A program made the position numbers and the translations under genes. A model generated the notes under the pieces. It was not told the DNA's origin, made no database searches, and saw nothing but the letters and a program-made list of their open reading frames with translations. Positions 1 through 8,788 of a stretch of 31,938 nucleotides of DNA are shown here, in pieces. The DNA is from an uncultured Oscillospiraceae bacterium (GTDB taxonomy: Bacteria > Bacillota > Clostridia > Oscillospirales > Oscillospiraceae): the NCBI GenBank assembly GCA_910588635.1, contig CAJUPW010000032.1, positions 1 through 31,938 of the forward strand, given 5' to 3'. Each line of letters starts with the position of its first letter. Within the stretch, counting starts at the first letter, position 1.

Positions 1-1
1 C

Positions 2-1399
2 CGGGTGGAGAGCCGAGAGGCGTTGGCCGAGGGAGAAAGCGAGGGCGTCCGCTATTCGCAAACGCTGACCGAGCGGACACTGTACTGCGCACAGCGGCTG
101 TCGGACGGAACTGTCCTGCGTATTTCCATCAGCCAGCTGACGGTGTTTGCCCTGGCGATGGGGATGCTTCAGCCGATTTTGCTGACTGCGATCATAGCAG
201 TCATTCTCTCTGCTCTGCTGGCCCACCGGATGGCGAAAAGCGTTGTCGCACCGCTGAACTGTCTGGATTTGGACAGACCATTGGAAAACGACGCCTATGA
301 GGAATTATCTCCCCTCCTGGGACGCATCTACCAGCAGCACAGGCAGATCGAGGCACAGCTTCGGGAACTGCAACGGAAAACCGAGGAATTCGAGCAGATC
401 ACAAAGAGCATGAGTGAGGGACTTGTCCTACTGGACAGAAAAGGCGTGATTTTGAGTATCAACCCCGCCGCGCAAAAAATCTTTCATGCGGGCAGCTCCT
501 GCGTTGGGCAGGACTTCCTTGTGGTAGACCGTGACCATGAGATCAATCTTGCCATTCAGACCGCGCTGGAAGGGGGACACAGCGAGATCCGCGCTGTGCG
601 AAACGACCGGGAGGTTCAATTTGACATCAGCCGGATCACAGCGGATGGCGCTGTGGCGGGGACGGTGCTGCTGGCCTTTGATGTGACGGAGCAGGCCGCA
701 GCGGAGCGCAGCCGACGGGAGTTTACCGCCAACGTGTCCCACGAATTGAAAACTCCTTTGCAGTCCATCATGGGAAGCGCCGAGCTGTTAGAGAACGGCC
801 TTGTCAAGCAGGAGGATATTCCGCAGTTTGTCGGCGTCATCCGCACAGAGGCAGCACGACTGGTAACGCTGGTGGAGGACATCATTCACCTATCGCAGTT
901 GGATGAGGGGATCGCCCCGGCAAAGGAGCGGGTGAACCTTCTGGAACTGGCAGACAGCGCCGCTTCCGCTTTGCGGGAGCGGGCGGAGGAACGGCATATT
1001 GACCTGTCCGTGACCGGCGAAAATCTGATGGTAGACGGAGTGCGGAGCTTCCTGTATGAAATGCTCTATAATCTGATAGATAATGCGATCAAATACAACT
1101 TAGACGGCGGCAGAGTGGAGGTCGCTGTTTCCGCAGGTGAAATCGGCGCAACTGTTTCCGTGAAAGATACCGGAATCGGCATCCCGCCGGAGTATCAAGC
1201 CAGAGTATTTGAGCGGTTTTTCCGAGTGGATAAAAGCCGCTCAAAGGCTTCCGGCGGCACTGGGCTGGGCTTGTCGATCGTCAAACATATTGCGCAATAC
1301 CATCACGCCGTTCTCAGTCTGCACAGCAGGATCGGGGAGGGAACTAATATTTCGATTGTCTTTCCCAACATAGGAGCACATCTCGGTTCGCAGTCATAA
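2..1399 (+). CDS. Sensor histidine kinase, PhoR-like, 5' end cut by window edge
   Basis: Membrane sensor kinase of a two-component system. The frame is open to the window edge; the GTG at 5 is only the first possible start and the gene probably begins upstream, where a response regulator would be expected. In visible order: a hydrophobic segment near residues 46-75, a HAMP-like linker, a PAS-like region (about 120-230), a HisKA H-box with FTANVSHELKTP (His near residue 246), then the ATPase N-box NLIDNAIKYN, G1 box DTGIGIPP and G2 box GGTGLGLSIVKHI. This order is that of PhoR/WalK-type kinases. The extracellular sensor part lies mostly outside the window, so the signal cannot be told. It ends 56 bases before asnB with no visible terminator. 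Confidence 0.9.
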   Translation, partial: RVESREALAEGESEGVRYSQTLTERTLYCAQRLSDGTVLRISISQLTVFALAMGMLQPILLTAIIAVILSALLAHRMAKSVVAPLNCLDLDRPLENDAYEELSPLLGRIYQQHRQIEAQLRELQRKTEEFEQITKSMSEGLVLLDRKGVILSINPAAQKIFHAGSSCVGQDFLVVDRDHEINLAIQTALEGGHSEIRAVRNDREVQFDISRITADGAVAGTVLLAFDVTEQAAAERSRREFTANVSHELKTPLQSIMGSAELLENGLVKQEDIPQFVGVIRTEAARLVTLVEDIIHLSQLDEGIAPAKERVNLLELADSAASALRERAEERHIDLSVTGENLMVDGVRSFLYEMLYNLIDNAIKYNLDGGRVEVAVSAGEIGATVSVKDTGIGIPPEYQARVFERFFRVDKSRSKASGGTGLGLSIVKHIAQYHHAVLSLHSRIGEGTNISIVFPNIGAHLGSQS

Positions 1400-1455
1400 A
1401 CTGTTGCTGTAAACAACACGATGCTCTATCAGTGAGCGGATTGGAGTGTGTCAGC

Positions 1456-3300
1456 ATGTGCGGAATTGCGGGATTTAGCAGTTTTGAAAAAGATTATCTG
1501 ACTCAAAGGAAGATGTGGGACGCTGTCCTGGGAGAAATGCGACATATTTTGCGCCATCGGGGGGGAGACCAGGAGGGACAATTTTTAGAGAAGCAAATTG
1601 GTCTCAGCCACAGCCGTCTGTCCATTCGGGATGTGGAGGGAGGCACCCAGCCTATGGTTCGCCGGCAGGATGAAAAAGAGTATGTTATTGTCTATAATGG
1701 CGAACTCTACAACGTTGATGAACTGAAGCGGATTTTACCAAACTGCGTTTTCTCTACAACGACAGATACCGAGGTGCTCCTCTATGGCTACATGGAATAT
1801 GGCCCGGACTTTTTCTCCCAACTTAACGGTATTTACGCTGCTGCCATCTGGGACGGGGCCCGGGAACGACTGGTTTTAGTCCGTGATCGGGCGGGGGTAA
1901 AGCCTCTGTTTTACACCCTTCAGAACGGAGAACTCATTTTCGGTTCCGAGCTCAAGGCGCTCTTCCGGCACCCGGCAGTCTGTCCGGAGATTAACAGGGA
2001 GAGTCTTCAAGAGATTTTTGGAATTGGTCCCGCCCGTACCAGCGGCCATGGCGTGTTCAAAGGGATCAAGGAACTGGAGCCAGGACAATTCGCTGTCTTT
2101 GACAGAGAGGGATTCCGTACTGCGTACTACTGGCGGCTCCAGGCCCGGGAGCATGAGGAAAACTATCAGGATACTGTGGCCCGCACTGCCTTTCTGGTGC
2201 GGGATGCTGTGGAACGGCAGATGATTTCCGATGTGCCGGTATGCAGTTTCCTCTCCGGCGGCGTAGACTCCAGCATTGTCACCGCTCTGGCTGCAGATTT
2301 TTTGGGGAGACAGGGTGGGCGACTGAACACTTTCTCCTTCGATTTCACTGGAAACGATCAATATTTCCAATCCAATGCTTTCCAACCAGAACAGGACCGG
2401 GCATATGTGGAAATCATGCTGTCCGCTCACCCGGAGATGAATCACACCTTTTTGGAGTGCAACGAGGAATGTTTGGCCCAGCTGCTGGACAATGCTGTGG
2501 ACGCCAAAGACTTGCCGGGTATGGCGGATGTGGATGCGTCTCTGCTCTACTTCTGCCGCTTGGTTAAGGAGCACAACAAAGTTGCCCTTACCGGCGAGTG
2601 CGCTGATGAGATATTCGGAGGCTACCCCTGGTTCTATCGTTCCGAACTGGCGGAGGGGGAGGGATTTCCTTGGTCCAAAAATATGGACACCAGGGGTCTG
2701 CTTCTGACCGAGGAGGCCCGACGGGCTTTGAACCTGGAGGACTATGCTTTGGAGCGATACCGGGAGAGCATCCATCAAACTCCCTGTCTTCCGGATGAAT
2801 CGGGGATGGAGCGCCGTCATCGGGAAATTTCCTGGCTGAATCTGCAGTGGTTCATGCGTACCCTGCTGGATCGGATGGACCGGACCAGTATGTACTCCGG
2901 TCTGGAGGCACGGGTCCCCTTTGCGGACCACCGGATCATCGAATACCTTTACAACGTACCCTGGTCTATGAAGTACCGGGAAGGGGAGGAGAAGGCTCTG
3001 CTTCGGGACGCCTTCGGCGAACTTTTGCCTCGGGCCCTACTCCATCGAAAAAAGAGCCCTTACCCCAAGACTTATAGCCCTGTTTACCAGAAACTAGTGA
3101 CAGATCGGTTCCTCATAATGCTGGAGGACCCTAATGCTCCCATTCGGCCACTTATCGACCGAGAGCGGGCCAGAGACTTCTCCACTGCTCCCGCTCAGAT
3201 GGGAAGACCTTGGTTTGGCCAGTTGATGGCAGGCCCTCAACTTCTAGCATACCTGGTACAGGTGAACACCTGGATGGAGCGGTATCATATAAGCATTTGA
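1456..3300 (+). CDS. asnB: Asparagine synthase (glutamine-hydrolysing)
   Basis: Converts aspartate, glutamine and ATP to asparagine, glutamate, AMP and PPi in the cytosol. I chose the ATG at 1456 because it puts the catalytic Cys at position 2 (MCGIAGF), as in class II (Ntn) glutamine amidotransferases, and because GGAG lies 9 bases upstream; the GTG at 1432 would bury the nucleophile. Visible motifs are RHRGGDQEG and YNGELYN in the glutaminase half and the ATP-pyrophosphatase loop SGGVDSS (from about residue 267) in the synthetase half, followed by TGECADEIFGGYPWF and LLDRMDRTSMYSGLEARVPF. The protein is 614 residues, usual for AsnB. It follows the kinase gene in the same direction; whether they are cotranscribed is unknown. 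Base composition is lower in GC than the thi and met genes downstream. Confidence 0.95.
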   Translation: MCGIAGFSSFEKDYLTQRKMWDAVLGEMRHILRHRGGDQEGQFLEKQIGLSHSRLSIRDVEGGTQPMVRRQDEKEYVIVYNGELYNVDELKRILPNCVFSTTTDTEVLLYGYMEYGPDFFSQLNGIYAAAIWDGARERLVLVRDRAGVKPLFYTLQNGELIFGSELKALFRHPAVCPEINRESLQEIFGIGPARTSGHGVFKGIKELEPGQFAVFDREGFRTAYYWRLQAREHEENYQDTVARTAFLVRDAVERQMISDVPVCSFLSGGVDSSIVTALAADFLGRQGGRLNTFSFDFTGNDQYFQSNAFQPEQDRAYVEIMLSAHPEMNHTFLECNEECLAQLLDNAVDAKDLPGMADVDASLLYFCRLVKEHNKVALTGECADEIFGGYPWFYRSELAEGEGFPWSKNMDTRGLLLTEEARRALNLEDYALERYRESIHQTPCLPDESGMERRHREISWLNLQWFMRTLLDRMDRTSMYSGLEARVPFADHRIIEYLYNVPWSMKYREGEEKALLRDAFGELLPRALLHRKKSPYPKTYSPVYQKLVTDRFLIMLEDPNAPIRPLIDRERARDFSTAPAQMGRPWFGQLMAGPQLLAYLVQVNTWMERYHISI

Positions 3301-3541
3301 AGTCCGCTAAGGAAGATAATTGCCGCACCGCTCCCCAGCAACAGCAAAACTTGATAAACGCTGACGCTATTTGAAACGGATTTGAAGATTGCTCCAATGT
3401 TCTCTACTTGCAGGGCACAGTACCAACAGAACGATATCAAAAATCCAAGCGGTGGTTGTCTGGCCCTACGGACACAACCAAGAAACACCGCTTAATGAGG
3501 CAGGAGCCGTTCAAAAGGGATTAGGCTCATAAATAGTCGGC

Positions 3542-3570
3542 TTGACATTAACACAGATTTGCACTACAAT
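3542..3570 (+). promoter_or_regulatory. Sigma-A-type promoter of the thi operon
   Basis: TTGACA (3542-3547), a 17-base spacer and TACAAT (3565-3570) form a near-consensus promoter. Transcription would start near 3577, just ahead of the TPP riboswitch. The 240 bases between asnB and this promoter hold no gene that I can support. Confidence 0.8.
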
Positions 3571-3584
3571 ATGAAAAACAAAAT

Positions 3585-3675
3585 AACAGGGGAGCTTGTG
3601 TTTGCAGGCTGAGAGGAAGTAATCAACTTCGACCCTTGAACCTGATGCGGATAATGCCGCCGGAGGAAGTCATAG
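3585..3675 (+). ncRNA. TPP riboswitch (THI element)
   Basis: The leader carries the conserved THI-box segments in order: GGCTGAGA (about 3607-3614), ACCCTTGAACCTGAT (about 3632-3646) and GGATAATGCCG. These are the pyrimidine- and pyrophosphate-sensing parts of the thiamin pyrophosphate aptamer. It lies between a strong promoter and a terminator hairpin and upstream of thiM, which fits TPP-dependent premature termination. The exact ends of the P1 stem are estimated. Confidence 0.93.
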
Positions 3676-3690
3676 AGAACTGTACTTTTT

Positions 3691-3725
3691 CAGGGGACAT
3701 CCTATTCGGGTGTTCCCTGTTTTTC
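3691..3725 (+). terminator. Intrinsic terminator of the TPP riboswitch
   Basis: A 12-bp stem with two G-U pairs (CAGGGGACATCC / GGGTGTTCCCTG, loop TATTC) is followed at once by TTTTT. It lies between the aptamer and the thiM ribosome-binding site, so it is the likely off-state of the switch. Confidence 0.85.
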
Positions 3726-3749
3726 TGTTTTATCTAGGAGGAAAATGCT

Positions 3750-4571
3750 ATGTTTGAACAGCTATTTGAAAATGTCCGGCAAAAACCCCCCCTGGTCCAC
3801 AATATCACCAACTATGTCACCGTCAACGACTGCGCAAACATGCTGCTGGCCTGCGGCGGCTCACCCATTATGGCAGACGATGCCGGTGAAGCGGAGGAGA
3901 TCACCGCCATCTGCGGCGGGCTGAACATCAACATTGGAACGCTGAACCAGCGCACCATCCCCGCCATATTCGCCGCCGGGAAGCGGGCCAATGAGCTGGG
4001 CCATCCCGTGGTATTGGATCCGGTGGGGGCGGGGGCCTCCACCCTGCGGACAGAGACCGCCTTAGGTCTGCTCAAAGAGGTGAAGTTTACCGTGATTCGG
4101 GGCAACATCTCGGAAATCAAGACCCTGGCGCTGGGCAGCGGCACCACTAAGGGGGTGGACGCCGATGTGGCGGACAGGGTGACGGAGGAAAACCTGGATG
4201 GAGCGGTGGCCTTTGCCAAAGATTTTTCAAGGCGCGCCGGGGCGGTGATCGCCATTACCGGGGCCATCGACATCGTGGCGGACGAGGAACGGGCTTTCTG
4301 CATCCGCAACGGCCGCCCTGAAATGTCCGCCATCACCGGCACCGGCTGTCAGCTCTCCGCCCTGACGGCGGCCTTCGTCACCGCCAACCCAGACCGGTCT
4401 TTGGAGGCCGCTGCCGCCGCTGTGTGCGCCATGGGCCTGTGCGGGGAGATCGCCCATGGTCGTATGACCGAGCTGGATGGCAATTCCTCCTATCGAAATT
4501 ACATCATCGACGCCATGTACCGCCTGACCCCGGCGGAGCTGGAGAAGGGAGCCAAATATGAGGTGCGATAA
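3750..4571 (+). CDS. thiM: Hydroxyethylthiazole kinase
   Basis: Phosphorylates the thiamin thiazole alcohol with ATP, a salvage step of thiamin synthesis. The 273-residue length is typical. Family motifs include VHNITNYVTVNDCAN near the N-terminus, VLDPVGAGAS in the middle and the ribokinase-like anion-hole region ITGTGCQLSAL with the conserved Cys at about residue 200. The start at 3750 has AGGAGG 8 bases upstream. The last 14 bases overlap thiE, pointing to translational coupling. The gene is under the TPP riboswitch at 3585-3675. Confidence 0.96.
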   Translation: MFEQLFENVRQKPPLVHNITNYVTVNDCANMLLACGGSPIMADDAGEAEEITAICGGLNINIGTLNQRTIPAIFAAGKRANELGHPVVLDPVGAGASTLRTETALGLLKEVKFTVIRGNISEIKTLALGSGTTKGVDADVADRVTEENLDGAVAFAKDFSRRAGAVIAITGAIDIVADEERAFCIRNGRPEMSAITGTGCQLSALTAAFVTANPDRSLEAAAAAVCAMGLCGEIAHGRMTELDGNSSYRNYIIDAMYRLTPAELEKGAKYEVR

Positions 4572-5196
4572 AAAACATATGCTGCTCTACGCCGTCACCG
4601 ACCGGGCCTGGATTGGGACGCAGACCCTTTACCAGCAGGTGGAGGCGGCGCTGAAGGGTGGCGCGACCTGTGTGCAGCTTCGGGAGAAGGAGCTGGACGA
4701 AGCAGCGTTTCTCCAGGAGGCCAAAGAACTCTGGGCCCTGTGCCGCCGGTACGGTGTGCCTTTCATTGTGAACGACAATGTGGACGTCGCTCAGGCCTGC
4801 GGAGCGGACGGCGTCCATGTGGGCCAGGAGGATATGAAAGCGGGAGAAGTCCGCCGCCGTGTGGGAGAGGACATGATCTTGGGCGTCTCTGTCCACACAG
4901 TAGAGGAGGCCCGCCGGGCCGTCCGGGACGGCGCGGACTACCTGGGCCTGGGGGCGGTGTTCCCCACCAGCACCAAAACCGACGCGGATCAGATGTCCAA
5001 CGAGACCTTGCGGGACATTTGCGGCGCGGTGGAGATACCTGTCGTGGCCATTGGCGGGCTGAATCGGGACAATATCCTCCGGCTGTCCGGCAGCGGGGTG
5101 GACGGCGTAGCGCTGGTCTCCGCCATCTTCGGGGCGGAGGATATTGAAGCGGCCTGCCGGGAGCTGTGCGCATTGTCGGAGCAGATGGTCAATTGA
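4558..5196 (+). CDS. thiE: Thiamine-phosphate synthase
   Basis: Joins HMP-pyrophosphate and thiazole phosphate to give thiamin phosphate. A TIM-barrel protein of 212 residues with the family motifs LYAVTDR, CVQLREKELD, FIVNDNVDVA, DGVHVGQEDM, LGLGAVFPTSTKTDA, VVAIGGLN and GVDGVALVSAIF, which supply the pyrophosphate and Mg binding residues. The ATG at 4558 lies inside the end of thiM and is served by GGAGAAGGGA about 8 bases upstream. A hairpin follows the gene before thiD. Confidence 0.96.
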   Translation: MRCDKKHMLLYAVTDRAWIGTQTLYQQVEAALKGGATCVQLREKELDEAAFLQEAKELWALCRRYGVPFIVNDNVDVAQACGADGVHVGQEDMKAGEVRRRVGEDMILGVSVHTVEEARRAVRDGADYLGLGAVFPTSTKTDADQMSNETLRDICGAVEIPVVAIGGLNRDNILRLSGSGVDGVALVSAIFGAEDIEAACRELCALSEQMVN

Positions 5197-5198
5197 GT

Positions 5199-5237
5199 AA
5201 AAGCGGCGGATTGGGGGCACCACTCTCCGCCGCTTTA
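5199..5237 (+). terminator. Hairpin between thiE and thiD
   Basis: A perfect GC-rich stem, AAAGCGGCGGA with TCCGCCGCTTT, closes a 15-base loop and is followed by a weak T-rich stretch. It may end part of the thiME transcript or set lower expression of thiD; I saw no separate promoter for thiD. Confidence 0.6.
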
Positions 5238-5265
5238 TAAAAATAATGCAAAGGAGACAACAGTA

Positions 5266-6075
5266 ATGAAAACAGCATTATCAATCGCTGGGACAGACCC
5301 CAGTGGAGGCGCCGGGATTCAGGCCGATCTGAAAACGATGACCCTGAACGGTGTTTTTGCCATGAGCGCCATCACGGCGCTGGTGGCCCAGAACACCACT
5401 GGTGTGCGGGAGATCGTGGAACTGACCCTGGAATTTCTGGGACAGCAGATCGACGTGGTGTTCGAGGACATCCCGCCCGACGCGGTGAAGATCGGTATGG
5501 TGGCCTCCTGTGGGCTGATTGAGAAAATCGGGGAACGGCTGCGGTTCTATCAGGCAAAGAATATCGTGGTGGACCCGGTAATGGTGGCTACCAGCGGCGA
5601 CCGGCTGATCTCAGAGGAGGCGGTGGACACCCTGAAAAGCTGTCTGCTCCCCCTGGCGGCTGTGGCCACCCCCAACATTCCCGAGGCGGAGATTTTGTCC
5701 GCTACGATCATCCGCAGTCAAGCGGACATTGAGAACGCCGCCCGGAAGATCGGCGATGCCTACGGCTGCGCCGTCCTGCTCAAGGGTGGGCACAACATCA
5801 ACGACGCCAACGATTTTCTTTACGCGGACGGTGTGGGGACGTGGTTTTATGGAACGCACATCGACAATCCCAACACCCACGGCACCGGCTGTACCCTGTC
5901 CAGTGCCATTGCCGCCAATCTGGCAAAAGGCTTTGACCTGCCCACATCTATTCAGAGGTCAAAAGACTATCTCTCCGGTGCGTTGGGGGCCATGCTGGAT
6001 CTGGGGAAGGGCCGGGGGCCCATGCGGCACAACTTTAATCTGACCGGCAAATTTGCGAAGGAGATAGAGAGATAA
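5266..6075 (+). CDS. thiD: Hydroxymethylpyrimidine / phosphomethylpyrimidine kinase
   Basis: Phosphorylates HMP and HMP-phosphate to the pyrophosphate used by ThiE. A ribokinase-fold protein of 269 residues. Motifs are SIAGTDPSGGAGIQADLK at the N-terminus, VVDPVMVATSGDRL in the middle, LLKGGH, and the catalytic/anion-hole segment THGTGCTLSSAIAANLAKG near the C-terminus. The start has AAAGGAGA upstream. It is the third thi gene of the cluster; no thiC, thiG or thiS is in the window, so here the cluster encodes salvage only. The gene converges on iscU, with an imperfect hairpin between them. Confidence 0.95.
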   Translation: MKTALSIAGTDPSGGAGIQADLKTMTLNGVFAMSAITALVAQNTTGVREIVELTLEFLGQQIDVVFEDIPPDAVKIGMVASCGLIEKIGERLRFYQAKNIVVDPVMVATSGDRLISEEAVDTLKSCLLPLAAVATPNIPEAEILSATIIRSQADIENAARKIGDAYGCAVLLKGGHNINDANDFLYADGVGTWFYGTHIDNPNTHGTGCTLSSAIAANLAKGFDLPTSIQRSKDYLSGALGAMLDLGKGRGPMRHNFNLTGKFAKEIER

Positions 6076-6100
6076 AAACTACCCAGCGGCTATTATCCGC

Positions 6101-6133
6101 AAAAAAGCGGTGGTGGAGGAATTCACCGTCGCT
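6101..6133 (-). terminator. Probable terminator of the metY-cysK-nifS-iscU operon
   Basis: Read on the minus strand, AGCG-(AC)-GGTG pairs with CACC-(AC)-CGCT around an 8-base loop, with two central mismatches, and is followed directly by six T. On the plus strand the same stem pairs fully through G-U but has no T tract, so the minus strand is the better reading. Confidence 0.5.
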
Positions 6134-6152
6134 TACAGCGTTCAGGGCTTTC

Positions 6153-6584
6153 TTACCCATGACAGCCTTCGCAGGAGCCGCAGTCAGGGAAGTCCTTCGG
6201 GTCATAGGCGATCCCCTGCCTGTCATAGTAGTCCTTCACCGCCGCCCGGATAGCCTCCTCCGCCAGGAGGGAGCAGTGGAGCTTGTGGGCGGGCAGGCCG
6301 TCCAGCGCCTTGGTGACCGCCTGATTGGTGAGCTGAAGAGCTTCGGAGAGGGGCTTGCCCTTGATAAGCTCGGTGGCCATGGAGCTGGAGGCAATGGCGG
6401 AGCCGCAGCCGAAGGTCTCAAACTTTACGTCGGACACAATGCCATCCTCAATTTTGAGGTAAATCTTCATAATATCCCCGCAGAGGGCGTTGCCCACCTC
6501 GCCCACACCGTCCGCGTCCTCGATCACACCCACGTTCCGGGGATTCCGGAAGTGGTCCATGACCGTTTCGCTGTAGAGTGCCAT
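6153..6584 (-). CDS. iscU: Fe-S cluster assembly scaffold, IscU/NifU-like
   Basis: Scaffold on which [2Fe-2S]/[4Fe-4S] clusters are built from sulfur supplied by the desulfurase. The start at 6584 (MALYSETVMDHF) is chosen because AAGGAGGAG lies just upstream and the N-terminal YSxxVMDHFRNPRNVG motif is in place; the frame is open further up but without family similarity. The three cluster-binding cysteines are visible: C35 (GNALCGD), C60 (FGCGSA) and C104 (LHCS). The 143-residue protein also has a C-terminal tail with CGSCEGC (C135, C138, C141), seen in clostridial NifU-like proteins. It lies 13 bases after the desulfurase gene and is the last gene of the operon. Confidence 0.95.
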   Translation of the reverse strand: MALYSETVMDHFRNPRNVGVIEDADGVGEVGNALCGDIMKIYLKIEDGIVSDVKFETFGCGSAIASSSMATELIKGKPLSEALQLTNQAVTKALDGLPAHKLHCSLLAEEAIRAAVKDYYDRQGIAYDPKDFPDCGSCEGCHG

Positions 6585-6597
6585 AATAAACTCCTCC

Positions 6598-7782
6598 TTA
6601 CAGGACAAATTCTTTCTTTCCGCTGACCTTGTCCTTCCACAGCGGCGACATATTGCGCAGATAGGCCACGATCTCCGGGACGGCCTTCAAAATCGCGTCC
6701 ACATCGGCCTCGGTGTTCTCCTCGCACAGGGACAGCCTCAGGGAGCCGTGAGCCACCTCATGAGGCCGCCCGATGGCCAGCAGGACATGGCTGGGGTCCA
6801 GGGAGCCGGAGGTGCAGGCCGAGCCGGAGGAGGCGCAGATGCCCCGGTCGTCCAGCAGCAGGAGCAGACTTTCCCCCTCAATGCCCTCAAAACAGAAGTT
6901 GACATTGCCGGGGAGACGGTTTACCGGGTCGCCGTTGAGGGCGGAGTGGGGGATTTGAGAGAGGCCGGCAATGAGCCTGTCTCGCAGGACGGAGACCTTG
7001 GCGGCGTTTTCTGCCATGTGGGCGCAGGACTCTTCCAGCGCCGCCGCCATGCCCGCAACGGCCGAGACATTCTCCGTCCCCGCCCGTTTGCCCCGCTCTT
7101 GGGCCCCGCCCTCAATGAGGCTGGTCAGCGGTACCCCCTGCCGGGCATAGAGTACGCCAATTCCCTTGGGGCCGTGGAACTTGTGGGCGGATAGCGACAG
7201 CAGGTCGATGTTCTGTGCCCTTACGTCGATGGGCAGATGTCCCGCCGCCTGTACCGCGTCGGTGTGGAAGATGACCCTCCGTTCCCGGCACACCGCGCCG
7301 ATTTCCGAAACAGGCAGGATGGAACCGATCTCGTTGTTGGCGTACATGATGGTGACCAGGGCGGTGTCCTCCCGAATCGCCTCCGCCACCTGATGGGCAG
7401 TGACGGTTCCCAGCGGGCCCACGGGGAGCAACTCCACCTCAAAACCCTCGTCCTCCAGCCTTTTCAGGGTGTGCAGGACGGCGTGGTGCTCAAAGGCGGT
7501 GGAGATGATATGCCGTTTCCCCCTCCGGGCCCCCAGTAGGGCGGCGGAACGGATGGCCTGATTGTCCGCCTCGCTGCCCCCGGAGGTGAAGGTGATTTCC
7601 TTGGGGGAGGCCCCAATGCAGGTTGCGATCCGCTCCCGGGCGTCCTCCAGGGCTTCCTTTGCTCTCTGGCCCAGCCCGTACAGGCTGGAGGGGTTGCCCC
7701 AGGTGTCCCGCATACAGGCGGTCATGGCGTTGATTGCGGCCTCGCCCATTTGGGTGGTGGCCGCATTGTCTGCGTAAATCAT
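6598..7782 (-). CDS. nifS: Cysteine desulfurase, NifS/IscS class
   Basis: PLP enzyme that removes sulfur from cysteine as an enzyme-bound persulfide for cluster assembly. At 394 residues it matches the family length. YADNAATT opens the protein; FTSGGSEADN and TDAVQAAGH bind PLP; SAHKFHGPKG carries the PLP lysine K201; SSGSACTSGSLDPSH carries the catalytic C323 on the mobile loop. It sits directly before iscU, its sulfur acceptor, and after cysK, which makes its substrate, so the operon order follows the sulfur path. The start is served by AAAGGA. The gene name iscS would be equally reasonable. Confidence 0.95.
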   Translation of the reverse strand: MIYADNAATTQMGEAAINAMTACMRDTWGNPSSLYGLGQRAKEALEDARERIATCIGASPKEITFTSGGSEADNQAIRSAALLGARRGKRHIISTAFEHHAVLHTLKRLEDEGFEVELLPVGPLGTVTAHQVAEAIREDTALVTIMYANNEIGSILPVSEIGAVCRERRVIFHTDAVQAAGHLPIDVRAQNIDLLSLSAHKFHGPKGIGVLYARQGVPLTSLIEGGAQERGKRAGTENVSAVAGMAAALEESCAHMAENAAKVSVLRDRLIAGLSQIPHSALNGDPVNRLPGNVNFCFEGIEGESLLLLLDDRGICASSGSACTSGSLDPSHVLLAIGRPHEVAHGSLRLSLCEENTEADVDAILKAVPEIVAYLRNMSPLWKDKVSGKKEFVL

Positions 7783-7801
7783 AAAAATCCTTTCTGAACA
7801 G

Positions 7802-7831
7802 GAACACGCCGGTCAAGACACTGGCGTGTTC
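7802..7831 (-). other. Intercistronic hairpin between cysK and nifS
   Basis: GAACACGCC and GGCGTGTTC form a perfect 9-bp stem with a 12-base loop in the gap between the two genes. There is no T tract. It may stabilise or process the mRNA, or lower expression of nifS-iscU relative to metY-cysK. Confidence 0.55.
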
Positions 7832-7840
7832 GTTCTATGC

Positions 7841-8773
7841 TCAATCTTCAAACAGCGGTGTGGACAGATAACGGTCGCCGGTGTCCGGGAACAGGGCCAC
7901 GATGGTCTTACCTGCGTTCTCAGGCCGTTTTGCCAGCTGGATTGCCGCATGGAGCGCCGCCCCGGAGGAGATGCCCACCAGGATGCCCTCCTTGCGGCCC
8001 ACCAGCCGCCCGGCAGCAAAGGCGTCCTCGTTGGACACGGGGATGACCTCGTCGTAGACGGCGGTATCCAGTACCTCCGGGACAAAGCCCGCGCCGATCC
8101 CCTGAATTTTGTGAGACCCGGAGCGGCCCTCGCTGAGAACGGGGGAGTCCTTGGGCTCCACCGCCGCCACCTTTACCGCCGGGTTTTGCTCCTTCAGATA
8201 CTGGCCCACGCCGGTGATGGTGCCGCCGGTACCCACGCCCGCCACAAAGATGTCCACTTTTCCGTCGGTATCCTCCCAGATTTCCGGGCCGGTGGTGGAG
8301 CGGTGGGCGGCGGGATTGGCCGGGTTGACAAACTGGCCGGGGATAAAGCTGTCGGGGATCTCCTTTGCCAGCTCCTCCGCCTTGGCGATGGCCCCCTTCA
8401 TCCCCTTGGCCCCTTCGGTGAGTACCAGCTCCGCGCCGTAGGCCTTCATCAGTTGGCGGCGCTCCACGCTCATGGTCTCCGGCATGGTGATGATAATACG
8501 GTAGCCCCGGGCGGCGGCCACGGAGGCCAGGCCGATCCCGGTGTTGCCGGAGGTGGGCTCGATGATGGTGGAGCCGGGCTTCAGCTTTCTGCCGGCCTCC
8601 GCCTCGTCAAGCATCGCCTTGGCAATGCGGTCTTTTACCGACCCGGCAGGGTTGAAATATTCCAGCTTGGCCAGAATGCGGGCTTTTGCTCCCGTCTCCT
8701 TTTCAATGCGGGTCAGCTCCAGTAAGGGCGTCCTGCCGATCAGCTGGTCAGCAGATGTGTAGATATTGGACAT
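7841..8773 (-). CDS. cysK: Cysteine synthase (O-acetylserine sulfhydrylase)
   Basis: Makes cysteine from O-acetylserine and sulfide. The 310-residue PLP protein (fold type II) shows LIGRTPLLEL at the start, the PLP lysine K47 in NPAGSVKDRIA, the phosphate loop PTSGNTGIGLA, GTGGTITGVGQYLK and the C-terminal PDTGDRYLSTPLF. This is the CysK rather than cystathionine beta-synthase pattern. The start ATG at 8773 has AAGAGGAGG upstream, lying inside the end of metY. Its place between metY and the desulfurase marks it as the cysteine branch of sulfide assimilation. Confidence 0.95.
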   Translation of the reverse strand: MSNIYTSADQLIGRTPLLELTRIEKETGAKARILAKLEYFNPAGSVKDRIAKAMLDEAEAGRKLKPGSTIIEPTSGNTGIGLASVAAARGYRIIITMPETMSVERRQLMKAYGAELVLTEGAKGMKGAIAKAEELAKEIPDSFIPGQFVNPANPAAHRSTTGPEIWEDTDGKVDIFVAGVGTGGTITGVGQYLKEQNPAVKVAAVEPKDSPVLSEGRSGSHKIQGIGAGFVPEVLDTAVYDEVIPVSNEDAFAAGRLVGRKEGILVGISSGAALHAAIQLAKRPENAGKTIVALFPDTGDRYLSTPLFED

Positions 8774-8788
8774 GATAGATTCCTCCTC

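Noticed and set aside
1876..2931. Minus-strand open frame of 351 codons
   Set aside because: Antisense of asnB, whose motifs and catalytic residues are clear on the plus strand.
3285..3488. Minus-strand 67-codon frame with a hydrophobic end, between asnB and the thi promoter
   Set aside because: One hydrophobic stretch, no ribosome-binding site, overlap with the end of asnB and no recognisable family. A remnant of a membrane protein cannot be excluded.
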